Positions 27,126 through 35,291 of a stretch of DNA of 36,899 bases are shown piece after piece. The stretch's first letter is position 1, and every line of letters starts with the position of its first letter. The position numbers and the translations under genes are program-made. Location: positions 1 through 36,899 of the forward strand of contig JALWKV010000225.1 of the NCBI GenBank assembly GCA_027081275.1, given 5' to 3'. This stretch comes from Gammaproteobacteria bacterium (GTDB lineage Bacteria; Pseudomonadota; Gammaproteobacteria; UWMA-0217). The notes beneath the pieces were generated by a model. The model ran no database searches. It was not told where the DNA came from and saw only the letters and a program-made list of their open reading frames with translations.

Positions 27126-27847
27126 GCATCCTGCGCGCCGCCAATCTGAGCAAACGCTTTCGCAAGCGCCCGATCCTCCGCGATGTCTCGCTGGAGGTGA
27201 GAAGCGGCGAGGTGGTCGGCCTGCTCGGTCCCAACGGCGCCGGCAAGACCACCTGTTTCTATATCATCGTCGGCCTGATTCCGCCCGACGGCGGTCGCAT
27301 CACCCTCGACGAGCAGGACATCACCGACAGGCCGATGCACGAACGCGCCCGTCTCGGCGTCGGCTATCTGCCGCAGGAGGCGTCGGTATTCCGCAAGCTC
27401 ACCGTGGCCGACAACATCATGGCCGTGCTGGAGCTGCGCCGGGGTCTGGACCGGCGGCAGCGCATCGACCGGCTCGACGCCCTGCTGGAGGAGCTGCAGA
27501 TCGAGCATCTGCGCGACAGTCTCGGCATCAGCCTCTCCGGCGGTGAACGGCGCCGCGTCGAAATCGCGCGGGCGCTGGCGACGGAGCCGTCGTTCATCCT
27601 GCTCGATGAACCATTCGCGGGCGTCGACCCCATCTCCGTACTGGACATCCAGCGGATTATCACGCATCTTGTGGAACGCGGCATCGGCGTCCTGATCACC
27701 GACCACAACGTCCGCGAAACCCTGGGCATCTGCTCCCGGGGCTACATCCTCCACGACGGCCGCATGATGGCCGAGGGCGAGCCGGAAGCCCTGCTTCACA
27801 ATCCGGACGTCAAGCGCTTCTACCTTGGCGAAAACTTCACCCTGTAA
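27122..27847 (+). CDS. lptB: LPS export ABC transporter ATPase LptB
   Basis: LptB powers LPS extraction from the inner membrane together with LptF and LptG, which are not in this window. The 241-residue protein has Walker [10 protein letters not shown] (about 38-46), the Q-loop in [12 protein letters not shown], signature [15 protein letters not shown], Walker [14 protein letters not shown] and the switch His in [11 protein letters not shown]. The start is fixed by the ATGA overlap with lptA. Confidence 0.97.
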   Translation: MSILRAANLSKRFRKRPILRDVSLEVRSGEVVGLLGPNGAGKTTCFYIIVGLIPPDGGRITLDEQDITDRPMHERARLGVGYLPQEASVFRKLTVADNIMAVLELRRGLDRRQRIDRLDALLEELQIEHLRDSLGISLSGGERRRVEIARALATEPSFILLDEPFAGVDPISVLDIQRIITHLVERGIGVLITDHNVRETLGICSRGYILHDGRMMAEGEPEALLHNPDVKRFYLGENFTL

Positions 27848-27879
27848 CAGTTCTCAGTTTCGGCGCGGCAACGCATAAA

Positions 27880-27895
27880 TGGCATGATTATTGCT
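27880..27895 (+). promoter_or_regulatory. Candidate sigma-54 (-24/-12) promoter upstream of rpoN
   Basis: The sequence TGGCATGATTATTGCT matches the consensus TGGCACG-N4-TTGCW at 11 of 12 defined positions, with the GG and GC exactly 10 bases apart. It lies in the 82-bp gap between lptB and rpoN. The predicted start near 27906 leaves a leader of about 24 bases to the rpoN ATG. Confidence 0.65.
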
Positions 27896-27929
27896 TAACA
27901 GCGCGCCGCGCATCGGGCATAATCGGGCC

Positions 27930-29414
27930 ATGCTCAAAGCCAATCTACAGCTTCGCATCGGCCAGAATCTGACGCTGACGCCCCAGCTGCAACAGACCAT
28001 CCGTCTGTTGCAGTATTCGACGCTGGAGCTGCAACAGCAGATTCAGGAGATGATCGAGCAGAACCCGCTGCTCGATCTCGAGGAGCCGGAACAGACGAGC
28101 AACGAGCCGGCCATCGAGCAGGAGAACCCCTACGCCTCGGCCAGCAGCGAAACCGAGCTGCCGGGCCCCGACGCCACCCAGCAGATCCCGGCCGAACTGG
28201 CCGTCGACTCCAGCTGGGACAGCATCTACGACAGCCCCCCACCCCCGCCACGCAACAGCGACGCCGTCTCGGCCTCCGACCTGCTGGAGAACCAGCCCGG
28301 CGCCGCCGAGGAGCTGACCGACCATCTGCTCGAACAGCTGGCGCTGATGCCGCTGGGAGAGCGCGACAGGCTGATCGGTCAACACCTGATACTGAACATC
28401 AACGATGACGGCTATCTCGCTGAACCCATTGAAGAAATACGACAGGAGGTTAACGACACGCTGGACCTGGAGGATGACGACGCCATCGACATCGAGTCAG
28501 TGCGGGTGGTGCAGCATCTCATCATGCAGTTCGATCCGCCGGGCTGTTGCGCGGAAAATCTGCAACAGAGCCTGATCAGCCAGATTCGACAGAGCGAGGC
28601 GGATGGCACGACGAAGGAGCATGCGCTGCTGATTCTGGAACGCTGCTTTCCCGAGCTGGAGAAGCAGAACCTGAAGAAGCTGACGGCCCGCAGCGGCCTG
28701 ACGACCGGCGAGGTGGAAGCGGCGATCGAGCTGATCCGACGGCAGAATCCCCGCCCCGGCGCCGAATACAGCCAGAACACGGCGGACTACGTCACCCCCG
28801 ATGTCTACGTCACCCAGCACGAGGGCGAGTGGCTGGTGTCGCTCAATCCGGAGATCTCGCCGCGTCTGCGGGTGCATCCCTACTACTCGACGCTGGTCAA
28901 GCGCGGCGACAAGAGCGCCGACAACCAGTACATCCGCGAGCAGTTGCAGGAGGCGCGCTGGTTCATCAAGAGCATCCAGAGCCGCAACAGCACGATCCTG
29001 CGGGTGGCCGAGGCGATCGTCGAAAAGCAACGGGCCTTCTTCGAGCAGGGCGAGGAGGCGATGAAGCCGATGGTGCTGCGCGACATCGCCGAGGAGCTGG
29101 AGATGCACGAGTCGACCATATCCCGCGTCACCACCAACAAGTACATGCTGACGCCGCGCGGCATGTTCGAGTTCAAGTATTTCTTCTCCAGCCAGCTCGG
29201 CACTTCCGACGGCGGCAATGCCTCGGCCACCGCCATCAAGGCGATGATTCGCACGCTGATCAGTGAGGAAGATCCGCAAAAACCCTTGAGCGACAGCAAG
29301 ATTACCTCTATCTTATTAAACGAGAAAGGCGTGAAAGTGGCGCGGCGCACGGTAGCCAAATACCGCGAAGCCATGCACATTCCCCCATCCAACGAGAGAA
29401 AGCGTATTGCCTGA
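27930..29414 (+). CDS. rpoN: RNA polymerase sigma-54 factor RpoN
   Basis: RpoN directs polymerase to -24/-12 promoters and needs AAA+ activators. The 494-residue protein has region I (about 1-50, Gln/Leu-rich, QLRIGQNLTLTPQLQQTIRL), an acidic region II (about 52-120), the core-binding domain, a helix-turn-helix region and the RpoN box ARRTVAKYRE at 471-480. The ATG at 27930 gives the standard N-terminus; a longer frame begins with a non-ATG codon inside the candidate promoter. Gene order lptB-rpoN-hpf-ptsN is as in E. coli. Confidence 0.97.
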   Translation: MLKANLQLRIGQNLTLTPQLQQTIRLLQYSTLELQQQIQEMIEQNPLLDLEEPEQTSNEPAIEQENPYASASSETELPGPDATQQIPAELAVDSSWDSIYDSPPPPPRNSDAVSASDLLENQPGAAEELTDHLLEQLALMPLGERDRLIGQHLILNINDDGYLAEPIEEIRQEVNDTLDLEDDDAIDIESVRVVQHLIMQFDPPGCCAENLQQSLISQIRQSEADGTTKEHALLILERCFPELEKQNLKKLTARSGLTTGEVEAAIELIRRQNPRPGAEYSQNTADYVTPDVYVTQHEGEWLVSLNPEISPRLRVHPYYSTLVKRGDKSADNQYIREQLQEARWFIKSIQSRNSTILRVAEAIVEKQRAFFEQGEEAMKPMVLRDIAEELEMHESTISRVTTNKYMLTPRGMFEFKYFFSSQLGTSDGGNASATAIKAMIRTLISEEDPQKPLSDSKITSILLNEKGVKVARRTVAKYREAMHIPPSNERKRIA

Positions 29415-29605
29415 TAACAACCACCAAGGCTTGCTCCCCTCCTCCCGGATACACACTTCGGCGTATCCCTCCCGTTCTCACCCAGCTTTACACCGCGCCA
29501 GCCATTGCGACCCGCAACACGGAAGATCCGCCCCGCACCACGGCCATCGGCGGACAGCGGTGCCTCGCGGCTGGCGACTTTTCATCCAACCTAAGGAGAT
29601 CCGTT

Positions 29606-29947
29606 ATGCAACTGACGCTGACAGGACATCATGTCGATATCACTGACTCGCTGAGAAACTACGTAACAGAAAAATTCCAGAGGCTCGCGCGGCACTTCGA
29701 CCAGGTGCTCGACGCCAAAGTGATACTCACCGTGGAAAAACTCCGGCAGAAAGCCGAAGCCGAACTGCACGTCAGCGGCGCCCGCCTGTTCGCGGAGTCG
29801 GTGGAGGAAGACATGTACGCTGCGTTGGACAAGCTCGTCGACAAGCTCGACCGTCAGGTCGTCAAATTCAAGGAAAAGCACCACAACCATCACCGCAACC
29901 ACAACGAAGGCTCCCGCCGCAACATGGTGGTGGGCGAAGCCGAATAG
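29606..29947 (+). CDS. hpf: Ribosome hibernation promoting factor HPF (short form)
   Basis: HPF binds the 30S decoding centre in stationary phase and promotes 100S dimers. The 113-residue protein starts MQLTLTGHHVDITDSLRNYV and keeps the beta-alpha-beta-beta-beta-alpha pattern, including EEDMYAALDKLVDKLDRQV. It lacks the extra C-terminal domain of long HPF. The tail is unusually His/Asn-rich (HHNHHRNHNEG, about 98-108). A strong AAGGAG is 7 bases before the ATG. The 191-bp gap after rpoN contains no gene. Confidence 0.94.
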   Translation: MQLTLTGHHVDITDSLRNYVTEKFQRLARHFDQVLDAKVILTVEKLRQKAEAELHVSGARLFAESVEEDMYAALDKLVDKLDRQVVKFKEKHHNHHRNHNEGSRRNMVVGEAE

Positions 29948-29963
29948 CAACGGGCCATCGACC

Positions 29964-30431
29964 GTGAATATTGCAACCCTCCTCCCGGCCGGTCAGATCC
30001 TTTGCGGACCGGAAGCCAAGAGCAAGAAACGGGCGCTGGAGATTCTCGGCGGACTGCTGGCGAAATCCTCCCCGAACCTTTCCGAGGAAGAAATCTTCGA
30101 TGGCCTCCTGCACCGCGAACGACTCGGCGCGACCGGACTGGGACGAGGGATTGCAATCCCCCACACGCGGCTGGCTGGGCTGGAAACGCCCACGCTGGCC
30201 ATGATCAAGCTGAACGAGGGCGTCGATTTCGGCAGCAGCGACAACGAGCCGGTCGACATCCTGTTCGCCCTCGCCGTTCCCGAAGACGACGCCGAGACGC
30301 CACTGAAGATTCTCGCCATGCTGGCCGAAATGCTCGGTGACGAGGACTTCGTCGCCCGGCTTCGCAATACCTGCAACTGTCAGGCGCTACACCAGCTGAT
30401 CACCCGCTGGCAGCCCCACATCGCCGCCTGA
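29964..30431 (+). CDS. ptsN: Nitrogen-regulatory PTS enzyme IIA (EIIA-Ntr)
   Basis: PtsN is the phosphate-accepting output of the regulatory PTS-Ntr chain; in other bacteria it controls K+ uptake, sensor kinases and nitrogen or carbon responses. The 155-residue protein is a PTS EIIA type-2 domain with the phosphorylatable His67 in GIAIPHTRL. The start codon is GTG, 16 bases after hpf. Confidence 0.94.
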   Translation: MNIATLLPAGQILCGPEAKSKKRALEILGGLLAKSSPNLSEEEIFDGLLHRERLGATGLGRGIAIPHTRLAGLETPTLAMIKLNEGVDFGSSDNEPVDILFALAVPEDDAETPLKILAMLAEMLGDEDFVARLRNTCNCQALHQLITRWQPHIAA

Positions 30432-30473
30432 GCCTCCGCCCGCCGTTGCGGCGGCCCGCATCCCCCTGATTCC

Positions 30474-31019
30474 ATGTCCACTGTTCACGGCGTCTTTCTC
30501 ATCGTCGACACGACCGGGGTCCTGGTCACCGGACCGGCAGGCATCGGCAAGAGCGAGCTGGCTCTGGAGCTCATCGATCGCGGGCATCGTCTCGTGGCCG
30601 ACGATGCGCCCCACTTCGAGACCGACGACGACCAGATCATCGGCCGCTGCCCGCCGCTGCTGCAGGACTTCCTGGAAATTCGCGACCTTGGCGTGCTCAA
30701 CATTCGCCGCCTGTTCGGGGCGCAGGCCGTCTGCGGCAGCCACCCGCTGGCACTGGTGATCGAGCTGAAACCGCGTGACCGTGGCGACAACAGCGAGGCG
30801 CAGCGCCTGTTCGGCGATTCCGGCGTTACCGAAATCTGCGGACGGACGATACCAACGGTCAGGCTCACGCCCAAGCCCGGCCGCAATCTGGCCATCCTGG
30901 TGGAGACCGCCATCCGCAACCATTTGCTGCAGCGAAAGGGTTATAATCCGGCGAGGGACTTTCAGCTCCGCCTGCAGAAGAAGCTAATAGAGCATCAAGG
31001 CGACCAGAACAAGAAATAA
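30474..31019 (+). CDS. hprK: HPr kinase/phosphorylase, kinase domain only
   Basis: HprK phosphorylates and dephosphorylates HPr on Ser46. The 181-residue protein has the P-loop GPAGIGKSE (20-28; Ala replaces the more usual Ser), RGHRLVADDA with His38 and Asp43/Asp44, and the HprK signature LEIRDLGVLNIRRLFG (about 67-82). It starts directly at the kinase domain; the N-terminal domain of about 130 residues found in many full-length HprK is absent, and only 42 bases separate it from ptsN. Short forms are known in alphaproteobacteria. No in-frame remnant of the missing domain was seen upstream. Confidence 0.9.
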   Translation: MSTVHGVFLIVDTTGVLVTGPAGIGKSELALELIDRGHRLVADDAPHFETDDDQIIGRCPPLLQDFLEIRDLGVLNIRRLFGAQAVCGSHPLALVIELKPRDRGDNSEAQRLFGDSGVTEICGRTIPTVRLTPKPGRNLAILVETAIRNHLLQRKGYNPARDFQLRLQKKLIEHQGDQNKK

Positions 31020-31076
31020 GGAATAGGCAGGCACAGCTGGCCCCGGCCAGAACAGGCATACAACCGGTCCATCCAG

Positions 31077-31937
31077 ATGAAGATCACCATCGTCAGCGGC
31101 CTCTCCGGCTCCGGCAAGTCCATCGCGCTGAACGCGTTCGAGGATGAGGGCTACTACTGCATCGACAATCTGCCGATCACGCTGCTGGAGACGACGGTGC
31201 GGGAGCTGGCGCGGAACCTGCCGACAGGCTACGAAAACATCGCGCTCGGCATCGACGCCCGCTCCGGCGGTCGCGCGCTGGAGGATCTGGAGCGCATTCT
31301 CGGCGTCTTTCGCGACCAGGGCTTCGAGGTGTCGCTGATCTATCTGCAAGCGAGCGAGGACGTCCTGATCAAGCGCTACAGCGAAACCCGCCGCAAGCAT
31401 CCGCTGACCCATACCGGTCTGCCGCTGGTCGAGGCGATCCGCGCCGAGCGCGACATGATGCAGGCCATCGCCGCCTTCGCCGATCTCGCCATCGACACCT
31501 CGCGGCTCAACGTCCATGAGCTGAGCATTCTGGTCAAGGAGCGCGCGCCGGGCGATTTCGACAGCGGGCTGTCGCTGCTGATCCAGTCATTCGGTTTCAA
31601 GCACGGCATCCCGCTGGATACCGATTTTCTCTTCGACCTGCGCTGCCTGCCCAATCCCCACTGGGAGCCCAAGCTGCGCCCCCATACCGGCCTGGAGCCG
31701 CCGATCATCGACTTCCTCGAACAGCACGAGGAGGTCGAGCAGATGTACCAGTCGATCCGCCAGTTCCTCGACCAGTGGATACCCCACTTCCGGAGCTGCA
31801 ACCGCAGCTATGTCACCCTCTCGGTCGGTTGCACCGGCGGTCGCCACCGCTCGGTCTACATGGCCGAAAGGCTGGCGGCGCACCTGCGCGAGACGCTCGG
31901 CGAACGCGTCCACGTCAAGCACCGGGAACTGCGATGA
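31077..31937 (+). CDS. rapZ: RNase adapter protein RapZ
   Basis: RapZ in E. coli binds glucosamine-6-phosphate and guides RNase E to the small RNA GlmZ. The 286-residue protein has a P-loop GLSGSGKS at 8-15, a Walker B-like region, and the conserved C-terminal VGCTGGRHRSVYMAERL. In bacteria without GlmZ its target differs or is unknown; no GlmZ was sought outside this window. The stop overlaps the next gene by 4 bases. Confidence 0.95.
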   Translation: MKITIVSGLSGSGKSIALNAFEDEGYYCIDNLPITLLETTVRELARNLPTGYENIALGIDARSGGRALEDLERILGVFRDQGFEVSLIYLQASEDVLIKRYSETRRKHPLTHTGLPLVEAIRAERDMMQAIAAFADLAIDTSRLNVHELSILVKERAPGDFDSGLSLLIQSFGFKHGIPLDTDFLFDLRCLPNPHWEPKLRPHTGLEPPIIDFLEQHEEVEQMYQSIRQFLDQWIPHFRSCNRSYVTLSVGCTGGRHRSVYMAERLAAHLRETLGERVHVKHRELR

Positions 31938-32353
31938 CGGTCGGCGTGCTCGTCATCACCCACGGCCGCATCGGCGAGGAGATGCTGGAGCAGGCCAGCG
32001 CCACGCTCGGCGTCTGCCCGCTGGAGACCGAAGCGCTGCCGGTCTTCCCCGAGTTCAACATCGACGAGATGGACAGCATGGCGCGGGTCGTCTGCCTGCG
32101 GCTGAACAGCGGCGACGGCGTGCTCGTGCTCACCGACATGTACGGCTCTACGCCGAGCAACATCGCGCTGCGGCTGCTCGACCTGCCCAATGTCGAGGTC
32201 GTCTCCGGCATCAACCTGCCGATGCTGATCCGCGTCATGAACTACGCCACGCTGTCGCTGTCCGAACTGCGCGACAAGGCCGTCAGCGGCGGCCACGACG
32301 GCATCGTCGCCTGCGCGCCCGAGCCGTCTAGAATCGAGCACGACGGACGCTAG
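31934..32353 (+). CDS. PTS EIIA component, mannose/fructose family (ManX-like)
   Basis: The protein is a single EIIA-Man domain of 139 residues. The phosphorylatable His10 is in LVITHGRIGEEML, and LVLTDMYGSTPSN (about 62-74) is the family's second signature. No EIIB, EIIC or EIID partner follows, so it is probably regulatory. The start overlaps the rapZ stop (ATGA), and HPr follows after 1 base. Confidence 0.92.
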   Translation: MTVGVLVITHGRIGEEMLEQASATLGVCPLETEALPVFPEFNIDEMDSMARVVCLRLNSGDGVLVLTDMYGSTPSNIALRLLDLPNVEVVSGINLPMLIRVMNYATLSLSELRDKAVSGGHDGIVACAPEPSRIEHDGR

Positions 32354-32354
32354 C

Positions 32355-32624
32355 GTGGTTCGCCGCAAACTCACCATCGTCAACCGCCTCGGCCTGCACG
32401 CCCGCGCCGCCGCCCGGCTGGTGGGGCTGACCTCCCGCTTCGCCGCGAACATCGAGATCGAGCGCGACGGCAAGAAGGTCAACGGCAAGAGCATCATGGG
32501 CGTGATGATGCTCGCCGCCGCCCAGGGCAGCGAGATCACCGTCACCGCCGACGGCGCCGACGAGGCCGAGGCAATGGAAGAGATCACCATCCTCGTGCGC
32601 GAACGCTTCGGCGAAACCGAATAG
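32355..32624 (+). CDS. ptsH: HPr-like phosphocarrier protein
   Basis: The protein has 89 residues. His15 in NRLGLHARAAA is the enzyme I-dependent phosphorylation site. Ser46 in NGKSIMGVMML lies at the exact position used by HprK in Firmicutes HPr. The start is GTG. It could equally be named NPr/ptsO because it sits in the PTS-Ntr neighbourhood. Enzyme I, which follows HPr in related loci, is absent here; mgtE comes next after a 141-bp gap. Confidence 0.94.
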   Translation: MVRRKLTIVNRLGLHARAAARLVGLTSRFAANIEIERDGKKVNGKSIMGVMMLAAAQGSEITVTADGADEAEAMEEITILVRERFGETE

Positions 32625-32765
32625 CCATAGCCATCCACGCGATGCACGATCAGCGGGACGGCTTCTCCTTTACCCACCACCCGATTGTCTGTAACCTCGC
32701 CCCACGCTGACGCCCTGCCACGGCAGGCGCCGCCCGACCGAATCCAGCCACTTACCCGAACACCC

Positions 32766-34121
32766 ATGGAAGCAACGCTTCAGCATCAACCGGATACCCA
32801 GCGCCAGCGGCTCACGCAGCTGCTGCGCAGCGGCCGGCTGCAGCCGATCCGGCGCATGCTGAACGCGCTTCACCCCGCCGAGATCGCCCATCTGCTGGAA
32901 TCATTGCCGCCCACCGAACGGCGGCTGATCTGGAGCATGGTCGAGCCGGAGGTGCGCGGCGACGTGCTGGTACTGCTCGGTCAGGCGGTCATGGAGGATC
33001 TGACCGACGAAATGGCGGTCGACGAGCTGGTCACCGCGGCCGAGCACATGGACACGGACGACCTCGCCGACCTGCTGCAGGACCTGCCCGACCGCGTCAC
33101 CCAACAGATCCTGCGCGCCATGGACCAGCAGGACCGGGAACGGCTGGAGTCGGTACTGGCCTACGGCGAGGACACCGCCGGCGGCCTGATGAACACCGAT
33201 ACGGTAACCGTCCGCGCCGACGTCACGCTGGAGGTGGTGTTCCGCTACCTGCGGCTGCGCGGCGAACTGCCGCCCCACACCGACAGCCTGTTCGTCGTCA
33301 ACCGCTACGAAAAGCTGCTCGGGCGGCTGCCGCTGACGACGCTGGTCACCTCCGACGCCGACCGGATGGTGGCCGAGGTGATGCCCGACGAGGTCGTCAG
33401 CATCAACGTCAACACGCCGGCCGCCGAGGTCGCCCATCTGTTCGAGATCCACGACCTGATCTCGGCGCCGGTCATCGACGACGACGGCAAGCTGCTCGGC
33501 CGCATCACCGTCGACGACGTGGTCGACGTGATCCGCGACGAGGCCGAGCACAACCTCCTCAGCCATGCCGGTCTGAACGAGGAGGACGACGTCTTCGCCC
33601 CCGTCTGGAAGAGCACCCGACGCCGGGCGCTGTGGCTCGGCATCAATCTGCTGACGGCGCTGCTGGCCGCCTGGGTCATCGGCAACTTCCAGGCGACGCT
33701 GGAAAAGGTCGTGGCGCTGGCCGTGCTGATGCCGATCGTCGCCAGCATGGGCGGCATCGCCGGCACGCAGACGCTGACGCTGATGATCCGCGGCCTCGCG
33801 CTCGACCAGATCGGCTCACAGAACACCTCCTGGCTGCTGTTCAAGGAGATCTCGGTGGGACTGCTCAATGGCCTGATCTGGGCGGGCGTCGTCGCCGGCA
33901 TCACCATTCTCTGGTTCGGCAACTGGCAGATTGGCGGCATCATCGCCGCGGCGATGGTCATCAACCTCGTCTGCGCGGCGCTGGCCGGCGTCATCATTCC
34001 GGTAATCATGGACCGGCTCCATATCGATCCAGCGCTCGCCGGCGGCGTCGTGCTGACAACCGTCACCGATGTGGTCGGTTTCCTCACCTTCCTCGGACTG
34101 GCGACGCTGCTCCTGACCTGA
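32766..34121 (+). CDS. mgtE: Magnesium transporter MgtE
   Basis: MgtE is a dimeric Mg2+ channel gated by cytosolic Mg2+. The 451-residue protein has the N domain of helical repeats (about 10-125), with LADLLQDLPD, then GEDTAGGLMNTD leading into two CBS domains (about 140-265). Five membrane helices (about 285-450) include the pore signature region PIVASMGGIAGTQTLTLMIR. I chose the ATG at 32766; the longer frame begins with TTG in a region without an RBS. No Mg2+ M-box riboswitch pattern was seen in the 141 bases upstream. Confidence 0.94.
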   Translation: MEATLQHQPDTQRQRLTQLLRSGRLQPIRRMLNALHPAEIAHLLESLPPTERRLIWSMVEPEVRGDVLVLLGQAVMEDLTDEMAVDELVTAAEHMDTDDLADLLQDLPDRVTQQILRAMDQQDRERLESVLAYGEDTAGGLMNTDTVTVRADVTLEVVFRYLRLRGELPPHTDSLFVVNRYEKLLGRLPLTTLVTSDADRMVAEVMPDEVVSINVNTPAAEVAHLFEIHDLISAPVIDDDGKLLGRITVDDVVDVIRDEAEHNLLSHAGLNEEDDVFAPVWKSTRRRALWLGINLLTALLAAWVIGNFQATLEKVVALAVLMPIVASMGGIAGTQTLTLMIRGLALDQIGSQNTSWLLFKEISVGLLNGLIWAGVVAGITILWFGNWQIGGIIAAAMVINLVCAALAGVIIPVIMDRLHIDPALAGGVVLTTVTDVVGFLTFLGLATLLLT

Positions 34122-34367
34122 ATCCTTCCCCCTACGCGCCCCACAGCGAAAACGGGACGCGGATCCGGGGCCCGGGGTCAACCCTCACAAAACCACTGTT
34201 CCCGCCATTTCTCGCCAATACCTTCGTGATCGCCATCCCTTCCTGAAATCCTGGCAGCCCTATCATGCGCATCCCGACACGGGGAACGCGCCACGGCAGA
34301 ACCGTCGGGACTCACGGAAAATTCAAATCAGGAACGTGCCAACAGCACGGGACGCAAGGAGCAGACC

Positions 34368-34607
34368 ATGGAAGCAGTCACAAGCAAACGGCGTATCGCA
34401 CTCGCCAGTCTCATTATCGCCGGCACCTTGTTCGGCGCCCAGTACAGCCACACCCGCCATGACGCGGCGCGGTCGCCCGCCCCCACGCCCACCACCGAGC
34501 AGCACAACATGCGCGCGCCGGCGCCGTCGAAGCCGATGCTCTGGGTGTTGGGATCGACGCTGCTGGGACTGGTCGGGCTGAAACGATTCGGCCTGTATCG
34601 GGGGTAG
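34368..34607 (+). CDS. Small membrane protein with PEP-CTERM-like C-terminal tail
   Basis: The protein has 79 residues. An N-terminal hydrophobic segment after a basic stretch (about 10-24) looks like a signal peptide or anchor. A Pro/Ala/Thr-rich middle (about 33-55) is followed by a second hydrophobic helix WVLGSTLLGLVGL (about 59-71) and a short basic end (KRFGLYRG). This final layout resembles PEP-CTERM/VPxxP-CTERM exosortase sorting signals, but a true VPEP-type motif is not present (APSKP instead). A good AAGGAG lies 6 bases before the ATG. It stands alone between mgtE and dcd. Function unknown. Confidence 0.65.
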   Translation: MEAVTSKRRIALASLIIAGTLFGAQYSHTRHDAARSPAPTPTTEQHNMRAPAPSKPMLWVLGSTLLGLVGLKRFGLYRG

Positions 34608-34617
34608 CGCGGGGCGC

Positions 34618-35184
34618 TCAGGTCTTGGGCAGCGTGACACCACGCTGCCCCATGTATTTCCCGCCCCGATCCTTGTACGAGATCTCGCAGTCCTCGTCGG
34701 ACTCCAGAAACAGCATCTGGGCGACGCCCTCGTTGGCGTAGATCTTCGCCGGCAACGGCGTGGTATTGGAGAACTCCAGCGTCACATGCCCCTCCCACTC
34801 CGGTTCCAGCGGCGTCACGTTGACGATGATGCCGCAGCGCGCGTAGGTGGACTTGCCGAGACAGATGGTCAGCACGCGGCGCGGGATGCGGAAGTACTCC
34901 ACGGTCCGGGCCAGCGCGAAGGAGTTGGGCGGGATGATGCAGACATCGGACTTCACGTCGACGAAGCTGTCCTCGTCGAAGGCCTTGGGATCGACGACAG
35001 CCGAATTGATGTTGGTGAAGATCTTGAATTCATCGGCGCAGCGGACGTCGTAGCCGTAGCTCGACGTGCCGTAGGAAACGATGCGCCTGCCTTCGATCCT
35101 GCGGATCTGGCCGGGCTCGAAGGGCTCGATCATGCCCTGTTCCAGTGCGGCGCGACGAATCCAGGAATCGGGTTTGATGCTCAT
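34618..35184 (-). CDS. dcd: dCTP deaminase
   Basis: Dcd converts dCTP to dUTP, the main route to dUMP for dTMP synthesis in many gammaproteobacteria. The 188-residue protein has [11 protein letters not shown] (about 109-119; Ser112 and Arg116) and the catalytic Glu137 in [12 protein letters not shown]. The C-terminal [12 protein letters not shown] covers nucleotide binding. It lies downstream of mrp on the same strand after a 107-bp gap. Confidence 0.96.
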   Translation of the reverse strand: MSIKPDSWIRRAALEQGMIEPFEPGQIRRIEGRRIVSYGTSSYGYDVRCADEFKIFTNINSAVVDPKAFDEDSFVDVKSDVCIIPPNSFALARTVEYFRIPRRVLTICLGKSTYARCGIIVNVTPLEPEWEGHVTLEFSNTTPLPAKIYANEGVAQMLFLESDEDCEISYKDRGGKYMGQRGVTLPKT

Positions 35185-35230
35185 GGCAACGAGGGGTCAG
35201 CGAATCGGGGAAGGCAAGACTACACGATTG

Positions 35231-35247
35231 CGTCGTCGCTGACGACG
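35231..35247. repeat. Short hairpin between mrp and dcd
   Basis: A 7-bp perfect stem (35231-35237 with 35241-35247) with a 3-nt loop lies in the 107-bp gap. No T-tract follows on either strand, so it is not a canonical rho-independent terminator. Confidence 0.4.
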
Positions 35248-35291
35248 AACCGGCGAGGCGGCACGGCGCCCCGCCGCGATGAGCGAACGGA

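Noticed and set aside
29407-29646. Small frame between rpoN and hpf
   Set aside because: It overlaps both real genes, has no RBS, and its translation looks random.
30942-30947. TATAAT inside the 3' end of hprK as an internal promoter for rapZ
   Set aside because: The -10 box is perfect, but no -35 is seen at the right distance and the start would be over 100 bases from rapZ.
32625-32765. Mg2+ riboswitch before mgtE
   Set aside because: No M-box pattern is visible; only a short 5-6-bp hairpin without further structure.
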